From positions 4,412,586 through 4,476,585 of the forward strand of contig NZ_AP019007.1 in NCBI RefSeq assembly GCF_009176645.1: a stretch of DNA of 64,000 bases, written 5' to 3'. How positions within the stretch are numbered: the first letter of the stretch is position 1; each line of letters opens with the position of its first letter. The translations under genes and the position numbers were made by a program. Positions 27,362 through 37,128 of the stretch are shown in pieces. This stretch comes from Enterobacter oligotrophicus. GTDB taxonomy: Bacteria; Pseudomonadota; Gammaproteobacteria; Enterobacterales; Enterobacteriaceae. The notes beneath the pieces were generated by a model. It was not told the origin of the DNA. It made no database searches and was given only the letters and a program-made list of their open reading frames with translations.

Positions 27362-28774
27362 TTACAGTACGTGAACAGATGCAGTATTGGTTGTGCCTGA
27401 TGGAACCAGTGCACCAGAAACCATCACGACAACGTCGCCTTTCTGTGCCAGGCCGCTTTCCAGTGCCAGCGCTTTACCCTGAATGTAGAAATCGTCAGTA
27501 GAGGCGATCTCTTTCACCAGATGCGCAACAACGCCTTTGCTCAGCACCAGCTGACGCGCCGTGGTTTCGTTGGTGGTCAGTGCCAGGATAGTGGCGTCCG
27601 GGAAGTATTTACGTACTGCGCGAGCAGATTTACCGCCCTGAGTGGCTACCACGATCAGCGGTGCGTCCAGTTTCTCAGCGGTTTCTACAGCACCACGGCA
27701 TACTGCTTCGGTGATGCGCAGTTTGCGGCTGTCGTTGCTGAAGTCCAGACGGCTGGTCATGACGCGATCGGTACGCTCACAGATGGTCGCCATGATGCTA
27801 ACGGCTTCCAGCGGGTATTTCCCTTTCGCGGATTCGCCGGACAGCATCACTGCGTCAGTGCCGTCGAGGATGGCGTTAGCCACGTCGCCTGCTTCAGCGC
27901 GGGTAGGGCGTGGGTTTTTGATCATGGAGTCCAGCATCTGCGTGGCAGTGATAACCACTTTACGCGCGCGAACACACTTCTCGATCATCATCTTCTGCGC
28001 GAAGATCACTTCTTCAACCGGGATCTCAACGCCCAGGTCACCACGTGCAACCATGATGCCGTCAGATGCTTCGAGGATTTCGTCGAAGTTGTTCAGGCCT
28101 TCCTGGTTTTCGATTTTGGAGATGATCTGGATCTTCTCGCCGCCGTGCGCTTTCAGGTGCTCACGGATTTCAACCACGTCGGAACGTTTACGAATGAAGG
28201 ACGCCGCAACGAAGTCAACGCCTTGCTCGCAGCCGAAGATCAGGTCTTGCTTGTCTTTTTCAGCCAGGGCTGGCAGAGCGATAGAAACGCCTGGCAGGTT
28301 AACGCCTTTGTTTTCGCCCAGGTCGCCGTTGTTCAGTACCTTACAGATAACCTTGTTGCCTTCGATAGCGGTGACTTCCATACCGATCAGGCCGTCGTCC
28401 ACCAGCACGGTGTTACCCACGGACAGATCGCTGGTGAAGCCTTCATAGGTCACCGCAACGATGTCGTTGTTACCGACAACAGACTTGTCAGTGGTGAAGG
28501 TGAAGGTCTGGCCCGCTTTCAGAGAGACGTCGTTACCGCCTTCGAGTTTGATGGTACGGATTTCTGGACCTTTGGTATCGAGCAGGATAGCGGCTTTTTT
28601 ACCGGTCTTGCTCATCACGTTGCGCAAGTTCTGGATACGCTGACCGTGTTCAGCATAGTCACCGTGGGAGAAGTTCAGACGCATAACGTTCATGCCGGCG
28701 TCCAGCATTTTGGTCAGCATCTCTTCAGATTCGGTTTTCGGGCCGATGGTGCAAACAATTTTCGTCTTTTTCAT
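27362..28774 (-). CDS. pykF: pyruvate kinase I
   Basis: 470 residues, the E. coli PykF length. Signatures: [24 protein letters not shown]-type start ([13 protein letters not shown]), [12 protein letters not shown], active-site [12 protein letters not shown] and [14 protein letters not shown]. It converts phosphoenolpyruvate and ADP to pyruvate and ATP and is the fructose-1,6-bisphosphate-activated isozyme in E. coli. A Cra-type site lies about 210 bp upstream. Its antisense strand has a long open frame, which is only a codon-bias shadow. Confidence 0.97.
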   Translation of the reverse strand: MKKTKIVCTIGPKTESEEMLTKMLDAGMNVMRLNFSHGDYAEHGQRIQNLRNVMSKTGKKAAILLDTKGPEIRTIKLEGGNDVSLKAGQTFTFTTDKSVVGNNDIVAVTYEGFTSDLSVGNTVLVDDGLIGMEVTAIEGNKVICKVLNNGDLGENKGVNLPGVSIALPALAEKDKQDLIFGCEQGVDFVAASFIRKRSDVVEIREHLKAHGGEKIQIISKIENQEGLNNFDEILEASDGIMVARGDLGVEIPVEEVIFAQKMMIEKCVRARKVVITATQMLDSMIKNPRPTRAEAGDVANAILDGTDAVMLSGESAKGKYPLEAVSIMATICERTDRVMTSRLDFSNDSRKLRITEAVCRGAVETAEKLDAPLIVVATQGGKSARAVRKYFPDATILALTTNETTARQLVLSKGVVAHLVKEIASTDDFYIQGKALALESGLAQKGDVVVMVSGALVPSGTTNTASVHVL

Positions 28775-28978
28775 GACAGTCTTAGTCTTTAAGTTGGGAA
28801 GGATATGGAAATCTCGCTCCGGGGGCGCACCGCCGCGGAGTCAAACCTGTGTTGCAAAAGAGTATATGACACGCACTAAGGATAGGAGACATCAAATGAG
28901 CGTGCAGAAGAAAGTGTGCCTGAGTGTCAGCCCAACGAAGGAGAGGAGAAATTGTACGTTGTTTTTTGTATTCCAAGC

Positions 28979-28994
28979 GCTGAAACCATTCACC
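28979..28994. promoter_or_regulatory. candidate Cra (FruR) operator upstream of pykF
   Basis: GCTGAAACCATTCACC fits the Cra consensus (GCTGAAWCSNTTCA). Cra represses pykF in E. coli. The gap 28775-29151 otherwise holds a TATACT -10 on the minus strand (28861-28866) and nothing else I can name. Confidence 0.55.
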
Positions 28995-29151
28995 AGGGAT
29001 TAGGCGCGCATTATACGCTGATTTTCAGCAAAAAGGAAAATGAAAACAGCGTTTCAAAAATAATCTGTGCAGTTTCACACAATATTGTTATCAAGGCGTT
29101 AAGGCATAATGACATCTTATGGCGGCAGGCCGAACGCCCGCCGCATTTTGC

Positions 29152-30297
29152 TCAGATTTTCAGCGCCTGGTGGAGATCGGCGATTAAGTCTTTCGCATCC
29201 TCAATCCCGACTGAGAGGCGGATCAACTGAGGAACAATGCCGTTAGCCAGACGTTGTTCCAGCGGAATGGAGGCATGGGTCATGCTGTAAGGCTGGCTGA
29301 CCAGACTTTCCACACCGCCCAGGCTTTCGGCAAGGGTGAACAGCTTCAGGTTACGGATAACCTCTGTCGCCCGTTGCGCATCACCTTTTACCACCACGGC
29401 GATCATGCCGCCCGGCAGCGCCATCTGGGAGCGGGCGAGCGAATACTGTGGGTGCGACTCTACCCCCGGATAGAAGACTTTTTCCACCTGCGGGTGCTGC
29501 TCAAGCCATTGCGCAATCGCGAGTGCGTTGGTGCTGTGCTTCTCCACACGCAACGCAAGGGTGCGAATACCGCGCAGGGTCAGGAAGCTGCTAAACGGAT
29601 CAAGCACGCCGCCGATGGCGTTCTGCAGGTAACCCAGCGTGTCAGCCAGGGCTTTGTTATCCCCCACGACCGCCAGCCCAGCCACCACGTCAGAGTGGCC
29701 GTTAAGATATTTGGTAGCAGAATGCACCACAATATCGAAACCCGACTCCAGAGGGCGGTGAATGACCGGTGACGCAAACGTATTATCTGCCACGCTGATG
29801 AGGTTATGACGCCGGGCAATCGTGGCAATAGCCGCCAGATCCGCCAGCTTCAGCAGGGGATTGGTCGGCGTTTCCACCCAGATCATCCGGGTATCCGGGC
29901 GAATGGCGGCTTCCAGCCCCGCCAGATCGTCCGGTTTAATCCAGCTGACCTGCAGACCGGTACTGCGCTTGCGCACGTTTTCAATCAGGCGATACGTCCC
30001 GCCGTAGACGTCATCAATGGCGACGATATGGCTGTCTTTATCCAGCAGTTCGAGCACGGTGGAAATGGCCGCCAGCCCTGACGCAAAGGCGTAGCCACGC
30101 GTCCCGCCTTCCAGTTTAGCAATCGCCGTTTCCAGCGCATGGCGGGTCGGGTTACCGCTGCGGGAATATTCATAGCCGGTATGTTCTCCCGGTGACGGCT
30201 GCGCAAACGTTGAGGTGGCGTAAATCGGCGGCATCACCGCACCGTGCTGATCGTTAAACTCGCCGCTATGAACGCTGAGAGTGGCCAGATTTTTCAT
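29152..30297 (-). CDS. cystathionine gamma-lyase/gamma-synthase family PLP enzyme
   Basis: 381 residues of the Cys/Met-metabolism PLP family. Features are the N-terminal YATSTFAQPSPGEHTGYEYSR-like start, ASGLAAI, SVADNTFASP, the PLP lysine in HSATKYLNGHSDVVAG, and ESLVSQPYSMTHASI near the end. Its pairing with a cystathionine beta-synthase (4-base overlap) points to gamma-lyase activity in reverse transsulfuration, which makes cysteine from homocysteine. MetB-like gamma-synthase is the alternative; sequence alone does not separate them. Confidence 0.88.
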   Translation of the reverse strand: MKNLATLSVHSGEFNDQHGAVMPPIYATSTFAQPSPGEHTGYEYSRSGNPTRHALETAIAKLEGGTRGYAFASGLAAISTVLELLDKDSHIVAIDDVYGGTYRLIENVRKRSTGLQVSWIKPDDLAGLEAAIRPDTRMIWVETPTNPLLKLADLAAIATIARRHNLISVADNTFASPVIHRPLESGFDIVVHSATKYLNGHSDVVAGLAVVGDNKALADTLGYLQNAIGGVLDPFSSFLTLRGIRTLALRVEKHSTNALAIAQWLEQHPQVEKVFYPGVESHPQYSLARSQMALPGGMIAVVVKGDAQRATEVIRNLKLFTLAESLGGVESLVSQPYSMTHASIPLEQRLANGIVPQLIRLSVGIEDAKDLIADLHQALKI

Positions 30298-31679
30298 CGT
30301 GTGTTCCTTTCTTGTTGTAGACGGTTGCGCCAGGCGGTGAGGACGTCGCTGCGCGTGATCAGGCCGAGAAAGCGCTCGTTGTCAGTGATAACGGCGACCA
30401 GTCCGCGGTCAAAAATGGCGTGCAGGTCGCTCTCCGGTGCGTGCTTATCAAGAAACTCCACCTGCCGCGTCATCGCCTGAGTGACGGGGAGGGTGAAACG
30501 ATCGCCTTCGCCGCCGATGTGCCGCAGCAGATCCCACTCGTCGATGATACCGACGACCTTACCGTCATCCAGCACAGGAAGCTGGGAGATGTCGTACAAA
30601 CGCATCCGTGCCAGCACGGTGGAGAGAGTGTCATCCGGTGAGGCGGTAACGGTCGCGCCTTCATCGTGGCGAAGGGCGATGTAGTCGGAAAGATCGCCAG
30701 CCTGAGGGCGCGTAATTAGCCCCTGCTGACGCATCCAGTCGTCGTTGAACATCTTCGAGAGATATTTATTACCGCTGTCGCAGGCGAAGGTGACAACGCG
30801 CTTCGGCGTGGTCTGCGCCTGGCAGTATTTCAGTGCGGCTGCCAGCAAAGTGCCGCTGGAGGAACCCGCCAGAATGCCTTCCGTTTTCAGCAGCGCGCGT
30901 GCGGTTGTAAAGGCTTCCTGGTCGGTAATACGCCAGGCGCGATGAACGCCCTCGATGTGCGCCAGCGGGGGAATGAAGTCTTCACCGATCCCTTCAACCA
31001 GCCATGAACCCGCATCGTGGTAGCGCCCGGTCTCCACCTGATCGGCGAGAACCGAACCCGCAGGGTCGGCCAGCACAAACTCCGTATGCGGGGAGTGCCC
31101 GGCAAACCAGGCCTGCAGGCCCCCCAGCGTGCCGCCGGAACCGACGCCGACCACGATGGCATCAATGTTTCCATCGAGTTGCTCGTACAGTTCCGGCGCG
31201 GTGGTGGTGCGGTGCGCCAGCGGGTTGGCTTCATTATTAAACTGATCAATATAAAACGCGCCGGGCAGGTCGTTCGCCAGCCGTTGGGCGTAATCCTGAT
31301 AATAGGCCGGATGACCTTTGTTGACGTCGGAACGGGTCAGCACCACCTGAGCCCCCAGCGCGCGCAGGTGGAATATTTTTTCGCGGCTCATTTTGTCGGG
31401 CACCACCAGAATCAGCGAATACCCTTTCTGTGCGGCAATCAGCGCCAGCCCGAGGCCGGTATTCCCGGCGGTGGCCTCAATAATCGTGCCGCCGGGCAGC
31501 AGCAGACCTTTGCGCTCCGCTTCATTAATCATCGACAGCGCGACGCGATCTTTGATCGAACCACCGGGGTTTTGGTTTTCCAGCTTAAGAAACAGCGAGC
31601 ACGGGCCGGTATCGAGTTTATGTAGCTGGATCAGCGGCGTGCGGCCAATCAGTTCGGTAACGGAATGATAAATCGTCAT
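30294..31679 (-). CDS. cystathionine beta-synthase with CBS-domain pair
   Basis: 461 residues. The PLP fold-type II core (1-330) has the PLP lysine in NPGGSIKDRVALSM, the asparagine loop ATAGNTGLGLAL and GVGSGGTLGGL. A tandem CBS module follows (about 340-455: VTASPDDTLSTVLARMRLYDISQLPVL and LGLITRSDVL). The CBS domains distinguish it from CysK/CysM. It joins homocysteine and serine (or O-acetylserine) to cystathionine. First gene of the pair, divergent from the methionine-type transporter. Confidence 0.88.
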   Translation of the reverse strand: MTIYHSVTELIGRTPLIQLHKLDTGPCSLFLKLENQNPGGSIKDRVALSMINEAERKGLLLPGGTIIEATAGNTGLGLALIAAQKGYSLILVVPDKMSREKIFHLRALGAQVVLTRSDVNKGHPAYYQDYAQRLANDLPGAFYIDQFNNEANPLAHRTTTAPELYEQLDGNIDAIVVGVGSGGTLGGLQAWFAGHSPHTEFVLADPAGSVLADQVETGRYHDAGSWLVEGIGEDFIPPLAHIEGVHRAWRITDQEAFTTARALLKTEGILAGSSSGTLLAAALKYCQAQTTPKRVVTFACDSGNKYLSKMFNDDWMRQQGLITRPQAGDLSDYIALRHDEGATVTASPDDTLSTVLARMRLYDISQLPVLDDGKVVGIIDEWDLLRHIGGEGDRFTLPVTQAMTRQVEFLDKHAPESDLHAIFDRGLVAVITDNERFLGLITRSDVLTAWRNRLQQERNTR

Positions 31680-32080
31680 GAGGGTTTCCCTTTAAGAAGT
31701 TCATGACGGGATGATAGGACCGTGAATTTTTCTCAATAAAGAACGTTTCACTGTCTTTTAGAACAGAAAAGCATATTCATGCCAGTTTTGGATGTCAGGA
31801 AAGCAAGACGTAAAGTGCTCTGGATGTGAGGATGGCTATACAGGCATAAAATGCTGCAAAAATAGCCATTTTTACCGGTGGTGGTCGGTGATATATGCAT
31901 CTGGCAGATATTCATTGCTGAAAATAGTCTAAATGCCTGGTGCCCTGTTATTTCGCTGCTTATTTCCGGTCGTTATAAGACATTCCTTTTTGGTCATTTA
32001 AAACCTGATCACCTCTGTTTACACTCATTTGGACATCCATACTGCTAAACCGCTATATGCGTAACGGATAAAGAATAAGA
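31680..32080. promoter_or_regulatory. 400-bp divergent control region between transsulfuration and MetNIQ-type genes
   Basis: No coding signal. It contains a direct repeat GGATGTCAGGA (31790-31800) / GGATGTGAGGA (31822-31832) at 32-bp spacing, about three helical turns. It also has TGAATTTTTCTCA (31723-31735), a weak match to the MetR TGAA-N5-TTCA pattern, and CTGTCTTTTAGAACAG (31751-31766), an imperfect dyad. None is proven. Confidence 0.4.
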
Positions 32081-33103
32081 ATGATTGTACTCAGGAATAT
32101 TTCGAAGGTTTTTGACAACGGAAAGGTGGCACTCACTGCCGTTGATAACGTCAATTTGACGATCGAACAGGGACAAATTTACGGCATTATCGGTTACAGC
32201 GGCGCAGGGAAAAGTACCCTGATCCGCCTGCTGAATGGCCTCGAAAAACCGAGTACCGGGAGCGTCACCATTAACGGGCAGGGCATCTCTGCCGCAAAGG
32301 GTGAAGCGCTGCGCCAGGCGCGTCTGAAGATCAGCATGGTATTCCAGCACTTCAACCTGCTGTGGTCGCGCACGGTGAACGAGAACATCGCCTTCTCAAT
32401 GCAAATCGCCGGCGTGCCCAAAGCCAACATCAAGGCCCGCGTGGCCGAGCTGGTGGCGCTGGTCGGGCTGAAGGGGCGCGAAAATGCGTACCCTTCGCAG
32501 CTCAGTGGCGGGCAAAAGCAGCGGGTAGGCATCGCGCGTGCGCTGGCGAATAACCCGGATGTACTGCTCTGCGATGAAGCAACCTCCGCGCTCGACCCGC
32601 AGACCACCGATCAGATCCTTGACCTGCTGCTGGATATTAACCGTCGTTTTAAGCTGACTATCGTGCTGATTACCCACGAGATGCACGTGGTGCGCAAAAT
32701 CTGCGACCGCGTGGCGGTGATGGAGAACGGCAAAGTAGTGGAAGAGGGCGACGTGCTGAGCGTCTTTACCCATCCACAGCAGCCCATCACGCAACAGTTT
32801 GTCCGTCAGGTAAGCCAGTATGCCGAGGAAGAGACGTTCAATACTGAACTGGCAAACGAGCTGGAAGGCACGGTTATCCGGCTGACCTTCACCGGGCACA
32901 GCACGCATAAGCCGATCGTGGGGGAACTGACGCTGCGCTACGGCCTGCCGTTTAATATCCTGCACGGAAAAATGACGCAAACCGCCCACGGTGTTTTCGG
33001 GCAACTCTGGGTACACGTGGTGGCATCTGACGAACAACTGAACAATATCCTTGCCGACCTGCAGCAAAGTGATATTCAGGGCGAGGTGATTAAACATGGC
33101 TGA
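32081..33103 (+). CDS. MetN-type ABC transporter ATPase
   Basis: 340 residues: Walker A GYSGAGKST, signature LSGGQKQRVGIARAL, Walker B VLLCDEATSALDP, and a C-terminal NIL regulatory domain (about 265-340), which binds methionine in MetN. It powers uptake of methionine or a related sulfur compound. The canonical metNIQ of enterobacteria lies elsewhere next to gmhB, so this is probably a second copy. It overlaps the permease gene by 8 bases. Confidence 0.87.
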   Translation: MIVLRNISKVFDNGKVALTAVDNVNLTIEQGQIYGIIGYSGAGKSTLIRLLNGLEKPSTGSVTINGQGISAAKGEALRQARLKISMVFQHFNLLWSRTVNENIAFSMQIAGVPKANIKARVAELVALVGLKGRENAYPSQLSGGQKQRVGIARALANNPDVLLCDEATSALDPQTTDQILDLLLDINRRFKLTIVLITHEMHVVRKICDRVAVMENGKVVEEGDVLSVFTHPQQPITQQFVRQVSQYAEEETFNTELANELEGTVIRLTFTGHSTHKPIVGELTLRYGLPFNILHGKMTQTAHGVFGQLWVHVVASDEQLNNILADLQQSDIQGEVIKHG

Positions 33104-33764
33104 GGATCTCTTTCCGCATCTGAAGTGGGATCAACTGTGGGCGGCAACGCTGGAGACGTTGTACATGACGGCACTCTCTGGTGTGGCGACCTTTGTCCTG
33201 GGGATTGTGCTCGGCCTGGCGCTGTTTTTAACCGCCCGTGGTGGGCTGTTTCATAACCGCACGGTCTATAGCGTAATTTCGATTGTGGTGAACGTGTTCC
33301 GTTCTATCCCGTTCATCATCCTGATTGTATTGCTGATCCCATTCACGAAAACCATCGTGGGTACCATCCTCGGCGCAAATGCGGCGCTGCCTGCGCTGAT
33401 AGTGGGCGCGGCACCGTTCTACGCGCGTCTGGTGGAGATTGCCCTGCGTGAAGTGGACAAAGGGGTCATAGAAGCAACGCGTTCAATGGGCGCACGACTG
33501 AGCACCTTAGTGTTTCGGGTTTTACTGCCGGAATCTTCACCCGCACTGGTTTCAGGCATTACGGTGACGCTGATCGCGCTGGTGAGTTACAGCGCAATGG
33601 CGGGGGTGATTGGCGCTGGCGGTTTGGGAAATCTGGCTTATCTGGAAGGATTCCAGCGCAACCATGGTGACGTCACGCTGGTAGCAACGGTGACCATTTT
33701 GATCATCGTTTTCGTTATCCAGTTCTGCGGCGACATCATTACTTCACTGTTAGATAAACGCTAA
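33096..33764 (+). CDS. MetI-type ABC transporter permease
   Basis: 222 residues with about five membrane segments and the EAA-type loop (EATRSMGARLSTLVFRVLLPES) that docks the ATPase. It is similar to MetI (217 in E. coli) and starts inside the ATPase gene, implying coupled translation. It forms the inner-membrane channel for methionine or a related compound. Confidence 0.87.
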   Translation: MAEDLFPHLKWDQLWAATLETLYMTALSGVATFVLGIVLGLALFLTARGGLFHNRTVYSVISIVVNVFRSIPFIILIVLLIPFTKTIVGTILGANAALPALIVGAAPFYARLVEIALREVDKGVIEATRSMGARLSTLVFRVLLPESSPALVSGITVTLIALVSYSAMAGVIGAGGLGNLAYLEGFQRNHGDVTLVATVTILIIVFVIQFCGDIITSLLDKR

Positions 33765-33788
33765 TAAATACACACAGGAACCATCATC

Positions 33789-34601
33789 ATGAAAAAGACA
33801 CTGACACTGATCGCCGCAGCAACCCTGAGCGCCCTGAGCTTTGCTTCCTGGGCCGATACCTTGACCGTGGGCGCGTCCAACACGCCGCATGCCGAAATCC
33901 TGGAGCAGGCGAAGCCGATTCTGGCGAAGCAGGGTATCGATCTGGAGATCAAACCGTTCCAGGACTACATTCTGCCAAACACCGCGCTGGCGGGGCATGA
34001 TATCGATGCCAACTACTTCCAGCATATCCCTTACCTGAACAGCGTGCTGAAAGATCACGCGGGCGACAAGGATTACGATTTTGTCAGCGCAGGTGCTATC
34101 CATATTGAGCCAATCGGTATCTACTCTAAAAAATACAAGTCGCTGAAAGATCTGCCGGAAGGCGGCAAAATCATCATGCGTGATGCCGTTTCGGAAGAGG
34201 GTCGCATTCTCTCTATCTTTGAAAAAGAGGGTGTGATCAAGCTGAAGCCGGGCATCGACAAAGTGACCGCGCGCATTAGCGACATCGTGGAGAACCCGAA
34301 AAAGCTGCAGTTCACTCCTAACGTGGAAGCCTCCCTGCTGCCGCAAATGTACAACAACGACGAAGGCGATGCGGTGGTGATTAACGCCAACTACGCGATT
34401 GACGCCGGTCTGGACCCGGTTCACGACCCGATTGCGGTTGAGAGCGGTGAAAATAACCCGTATGCCAACATCATTACCGTGCATCGCGGTGACGAGAAGA
34501 AGAAAGATATCGTCGCGCTGGTGAACGTGCTGCACTCTAAAGAGATTCAGGAGTGGATTCGTACCAAATATAAAGGCGCGGTTATCCCTGTAAATAACTA
34601 A
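33789..34601 (+). CDS. MetQ-type substrate-binding protein, non-lipidated
   Basis: 270 residues of the NLPA family: signal peptide MKKTLTLIAAATLSALSFASWA, then DTLTVGASNTPHAEILEQ and FQDYILPNTALAGHDIDANYFQHIPY. The binding-domain hinge region has PEGGKIIMRDAVSEEGRIL. E. coli MetQ is a lipoprotein (LAGC); here no Cys follows the signal peptide, so it should be free in the periplasm. The ligand may be D- or L-methionine or another sulfur compound, given the neighbours. Confidence 0.86.
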   Translation: MKKTLTLIAAATLSALSFASWADTLTVGASNTPHAEILEQAKPILAKQGIDLEIKPFQDYILPNTALAGHDIDANYFQHIPYLNSVLKDHAGDKDYDFVSAGAIHIEPIGIYSKKYKSLKDLPEGGKIIMRDAVSEEGRILSIFEKEGVIKLKPGIDKVTARISDIVENPKKLQFTPNVEASLLPQMYNNDEGDAVVINANYAIDAGLDPVHDPIAVESGENNPYANIITVHRGDEKKKDIVALVNVLHSKEIQEWIRTKYKGAVIPVNN

Positions 34602-34616
34602 TTCCTTGATTTTACA

Positions 34617-34652
34617 AAGAAGCCCGGCGAGATCCTCGTCGGGCTTCTTTTT
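34617..34652 (+). terminator. Rho-independent terminator after the MetNIQ-type genes
   Basis: AAGAAGCCCGGCGAG pairs with CTCGTCGGGCTTCTT (one mismatch) around ATC, followed by TTTT. Confidence 0.88.
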
Positions 34653-34707
34653 GTATCCAGCCCACGAATCATTTAAGCTGAACGTTTAGGGCAATGGAGG
34701 GTTGGCA

Positions 34708-34917
34708 ATGGGCAATGTGACCAAAGACGAAGCGCTGTACCAGGAGATGTGTCGGGTGGTCGGGAAGGTGGTGCTTGAGATGCGTGATTTAGGCCAGGAG
34801 CCAAAGCATATTGTGATCGCCGGTGTGCTGCGTACCGCGCTGGCGAACCAGCGCGTCAAACGCAGTGAGCTGACAACCGAAGCGATGGAAACAGTGGTTA
34901 AAGCGCTGGCCGGGTAA
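34708..34917 (+). CDS. fumD: fumarase D
   Basis: 69 residues, nearly the same as E. coli FumD (YdhZ): MCRVVGKVVLEMRDLGQEPK followed by IVIAGVLRTALAN. E. coli FumD has reported fumarase activity in vitro but its role is unclear. ATG at 34708 has GGAGG seven bases upstream, ruling out the TTG at 34702. Its last 20 bases overlap the end of the convergent permease gene. Confidence 0.92.
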   Translation: MGNVTKDEALYQEMCRVVGKVVLEMRDLGQEPKHIVIAGVLRTALANQRVKRSELTTEAMETVVKALAG

Positions 34918-35584
34918 GCCGCCAGCGTTTCGCGAGCTGTTCGAGTGAACAGCAGAGCAGGTAGTAGACCACACCGGTAAAGATAAAAATGGCGGCAGGG
35001 TAGATCTGCACCCGGTTATTCACCTGTCCTGCCACTGTCGTCAGTTCCGGCACGTTTACAATGAACGCCAGCGACGTATCCTTCAGCAGGCTGATAAAAA
35101 TGCCCACCAGAGACGGCAGGATGTTGCGCAACCCCTGCGGAAGCAGCACGCGCCACAGGGTTTGTTGGGTGCTGAATCCCTGAGATAGCGCCGCCTCATA
35201 CTGTCCGGCAGGCAGCGCGTTTAGCCCGGCCAGTACCGAATGCATCACCGATGCCGCCGTAAACCAGGCCAGCGCCAGCGTGACCGTCAGCGCACCTGGC
35301 AGATCGCCGCCGGTCATCAGCGGCAGCAGATACCACATCCAGAAAATCACGAAGATTAACGGGATTCCGCGGATCAGCTCTGCCCACAGAAACAGCGCCT
35401 TGCGCACCAGCCCCGTATAACGCCAGGCCAGGCACGCAAGGGCAATGCCGCCAGGCAGGGCGAGCAGCGCTGCTCCTGTAGCCATCAATAGTGAGAGCAA
35501 CACCCCGCCAGGCTCACCCGCCGCCGCACGTCCCCACAGCAGATAATCCAGGTTTTCGGTAATAACATTTATTCCGGCAATCAT
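34898..35584 (-). CDS. polar amino-acid ABC transporter permease 2
   Basis: 228 residues of the HisM/GltK family, with about five membrane segments and an EAA loop (GQYEAALSQGFSTQQTLWRVLLPQG). It pairs with the permease at 35581 (4-base overlap). Last gene of a binding protein-ATPase-permease-permease operon reading leftward. Its stop overlaps fumD. Confidence 0.88.
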   Translation of the reverse strand: MIAGINVITENLDYLLWGRAAAGEPGGVLLSLLMATGAALLALPGGIALACLAWRYTGLVRKALFLWAELIRGIPLIFVIFWMWYLLPLMTGGDLPGALTVTLALAWFTAASVMHSVLAGLNALPAGQYEAALSQGFSTQQTLWRVLLPQGLRNILPSLVGIFISLLKDTSLAFIVNVPELTTVAGQVNNRVQIYPAAIFIFTGVVYYLLCCSLEQLAKRWRLTRPAL

Positions 35585-36312
35585 TTTGCACTCCCTCTGG
35601 CAGGGCCGATGCGCACCAGCACCATGCCCATCACCACGCCCGTGAGCAGATACAGTGCCGTTCCCACGGTAAATGCCTCCAGCGCGTGGGCGTTGTAACT
35701 CTCTATCTGCCGCACCTGGTAAGTGAGTTCGGCAAAGCCAATTCCACTGGCAAGCGAGGAGAGCTTCATCAGGTTGAGATACTGCCCGACGACCGGTTGC
35801 CAGGCGTTAGCCAACCCCTGAGGCAACAGAATGTAACGAAACAGCCGCCAGGCGGAAAATCCCTGCGCCATCGCAGCTTCACGCTGCCCGGTGGGGACGG
35901 AGCGCAACCCGGACTCGATCTCTTCAATTAAAAAGGCTGAAGTGAACACCCCCAGTCCCCAGGCAGAACATAAAAACTCCGGTGTGAACCACCAGATGTC
36001 GCCGGGCAGGATCGACCAGCTGTGATCTGCATTCACCACATCCCGAAACGCCAGCGGAAGCCAGTTCCAGGCGGCGAAATACCAGAACAGCAGTTGTACC
36101 AGGAGGGGGGTATTGCGAAACAGGGAGACCCAGGCGCTGACAACCCCTTCGCCGGTTCGCCCGCCAGAGAGGCGTAACAGCAAAAACAACAGCGCGAAAA
36201 GGCTGGCCAGTATCGCACCCGCGAGAGTGACCCATAGCGTGGTCAGAAAACCGGATAATATCCACTGCAGGGGCTGCCCGGTCAGCACCCCCTGCCAGTC
36301 GAGCGCGGGCAT
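35581..36312 (-). CDS. polar amino-acid ABC transporter permease 1
   Basis: 243 residues of the HisQ/GltJ family: LFRNTPLLVQLLFWYFAAWN near residue 85 and EAA loop GQREAAMAQGFSAWRLFRYILLPQG. Its start shares one base with the ATPase stop (TAATG). Relative GltJ suggests acidic or other polar amino acids, but substrate cannot be read from the permease. Confidence 0.88.
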   Translation of the reverse strand: MPALDWQGVLTGQPLQWILSGFLTTLWVTLAGAILASLFALLFLLLRLSGGRTGEGVVSAWVSLFRNTPLLVQLLFWYFAAWNWLPLAFRDVVNADHSWSILPGDIWWFTPEFLCSAWGLGVFTSAFLIEEIESGLRSVPTGQREAAMAQGFSAWRLFRYILLPQGLANAWQPVVGQYLNLMKLSSLASGIGFAELTYQVRQIESYNAHALEAFTVGTALYLLTGVVMGMVLVRIGPARGSAK

Positions 36313-37127
36313 TACAGATGCTCCTGATGAAGCGGGTTGAGCACCTTTTGCAGGAAACGCTGCGCGCGCGGATGCGATGGTTGCGTAAAAAACTGCTCCG
36401 GCGAGGCCGTTTCCAGGATCTGACCGCCATCGATAAAAACAATCCGGTCGGCAATTTCACGGGCAAACTGCATTTCGTGCGTTACCACGACCATCGTGAT
36501 CCCACTATGCGCCAGCGCTTTCATTACAAACAGCACTTCACCAATCATCTCCGGGTCGAGGGCTGACGTCGGCTCGTCGAACAGGATGATTTGCGGCGAA
36601 GAGGCCAGCGCACGGGCGATGGCGACGCGTTGCTGCTGCCCTCCTGATAGCTCTGCCGGGAAATGGTGGGCTTTTTCCAGCATGCCCACTTTTTCCAGCA
36701 GGACGGCGGCACGTTCCTGAGCAGGCTGAGGTTTCCAGCCGTGGACGTGCTCCAGCGCCAGGGTAATGTTCTGGCTGGCGGTGAGATGCGCGTAAAGATT
36801 AAACTGCTGGAAAACGAAGCCAACGCGGCTGCGAAGCTGTCGAAGCGCCACGCCGGAAAGTTGCCCGGTGGGTTTGTTGTCGACCAGAATTTCGCCGCCG
36901 TTAAGGGTTTCCAGTTGGTTGATGAGCCGGATGAGAGTGGACTTGCCGGAACCGGAAGGGCCGAGTATAGCAACCACTTCACCGGGCGTGATGCTCAGGT
37001 TTATCCCTTTGAGCACCTCATGATTACCGTAACGTTTAACCACGTCACGAAACTCAACGCTGGCGTGTTCCAGACGTGAAAAATCCGCGGCACCGGCCGC
37101 GGAGTGTGAAAATAAACCTGAGAGCAT
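36312..37127 (-). CDS. polar amino-acid ABC transporter ATPase
   Basis: 271 residues: Walker A GPSGSGKST, signature LSGGQQQRVAIARAL, Walker B IILFDEPTSALDPE, H-loop VVVTHEMQFA. GltL/GlnQ family. The first 25 residues before VEFRDVVKRYGNHEVLKG are not part of the usual domain, so the true start could be further in; no clear ribosome site distinguishes them. Confidence 0.88.
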   Translation of the reverse strand: MLSGLFSHSAAGAADFSRLEHASVEFRDVVKRYGNHEVLKGINLSITPGEVVAILGPSGSGKSTLIRLINQLETLNGGEILVDNKPTGQLSGVALRQLRSRVGFVFQQFNLYAHLTASQNITLALEHVHGWKPQPAQERAAVLLEKVGMLEKAHHFPAELSGGQQQRVAIARALASSPQIILFDEPTSALDPEMIGEVLFVMKALAHSGITMVVVTHEMQFAREIADRIVFIDGGQILETASPEQFFTQPSHPRAQRFLQKVLNPLHQEHL

Positions 37128-37128
37128 A

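Noticed and set aside
27521..28792. Long + strand open frame (423 codons) opposite pykF
   Set aside because: Antisense to a well-conserved glycolytic gene; it follows from GC-biased codon use and has no recognised domain.
31723..31735. MetR box as proven regulator of the methionine-type transporter
   Set aside because: Only one arm fits TGAA-N5-TTCA; too weak to claim as a site.
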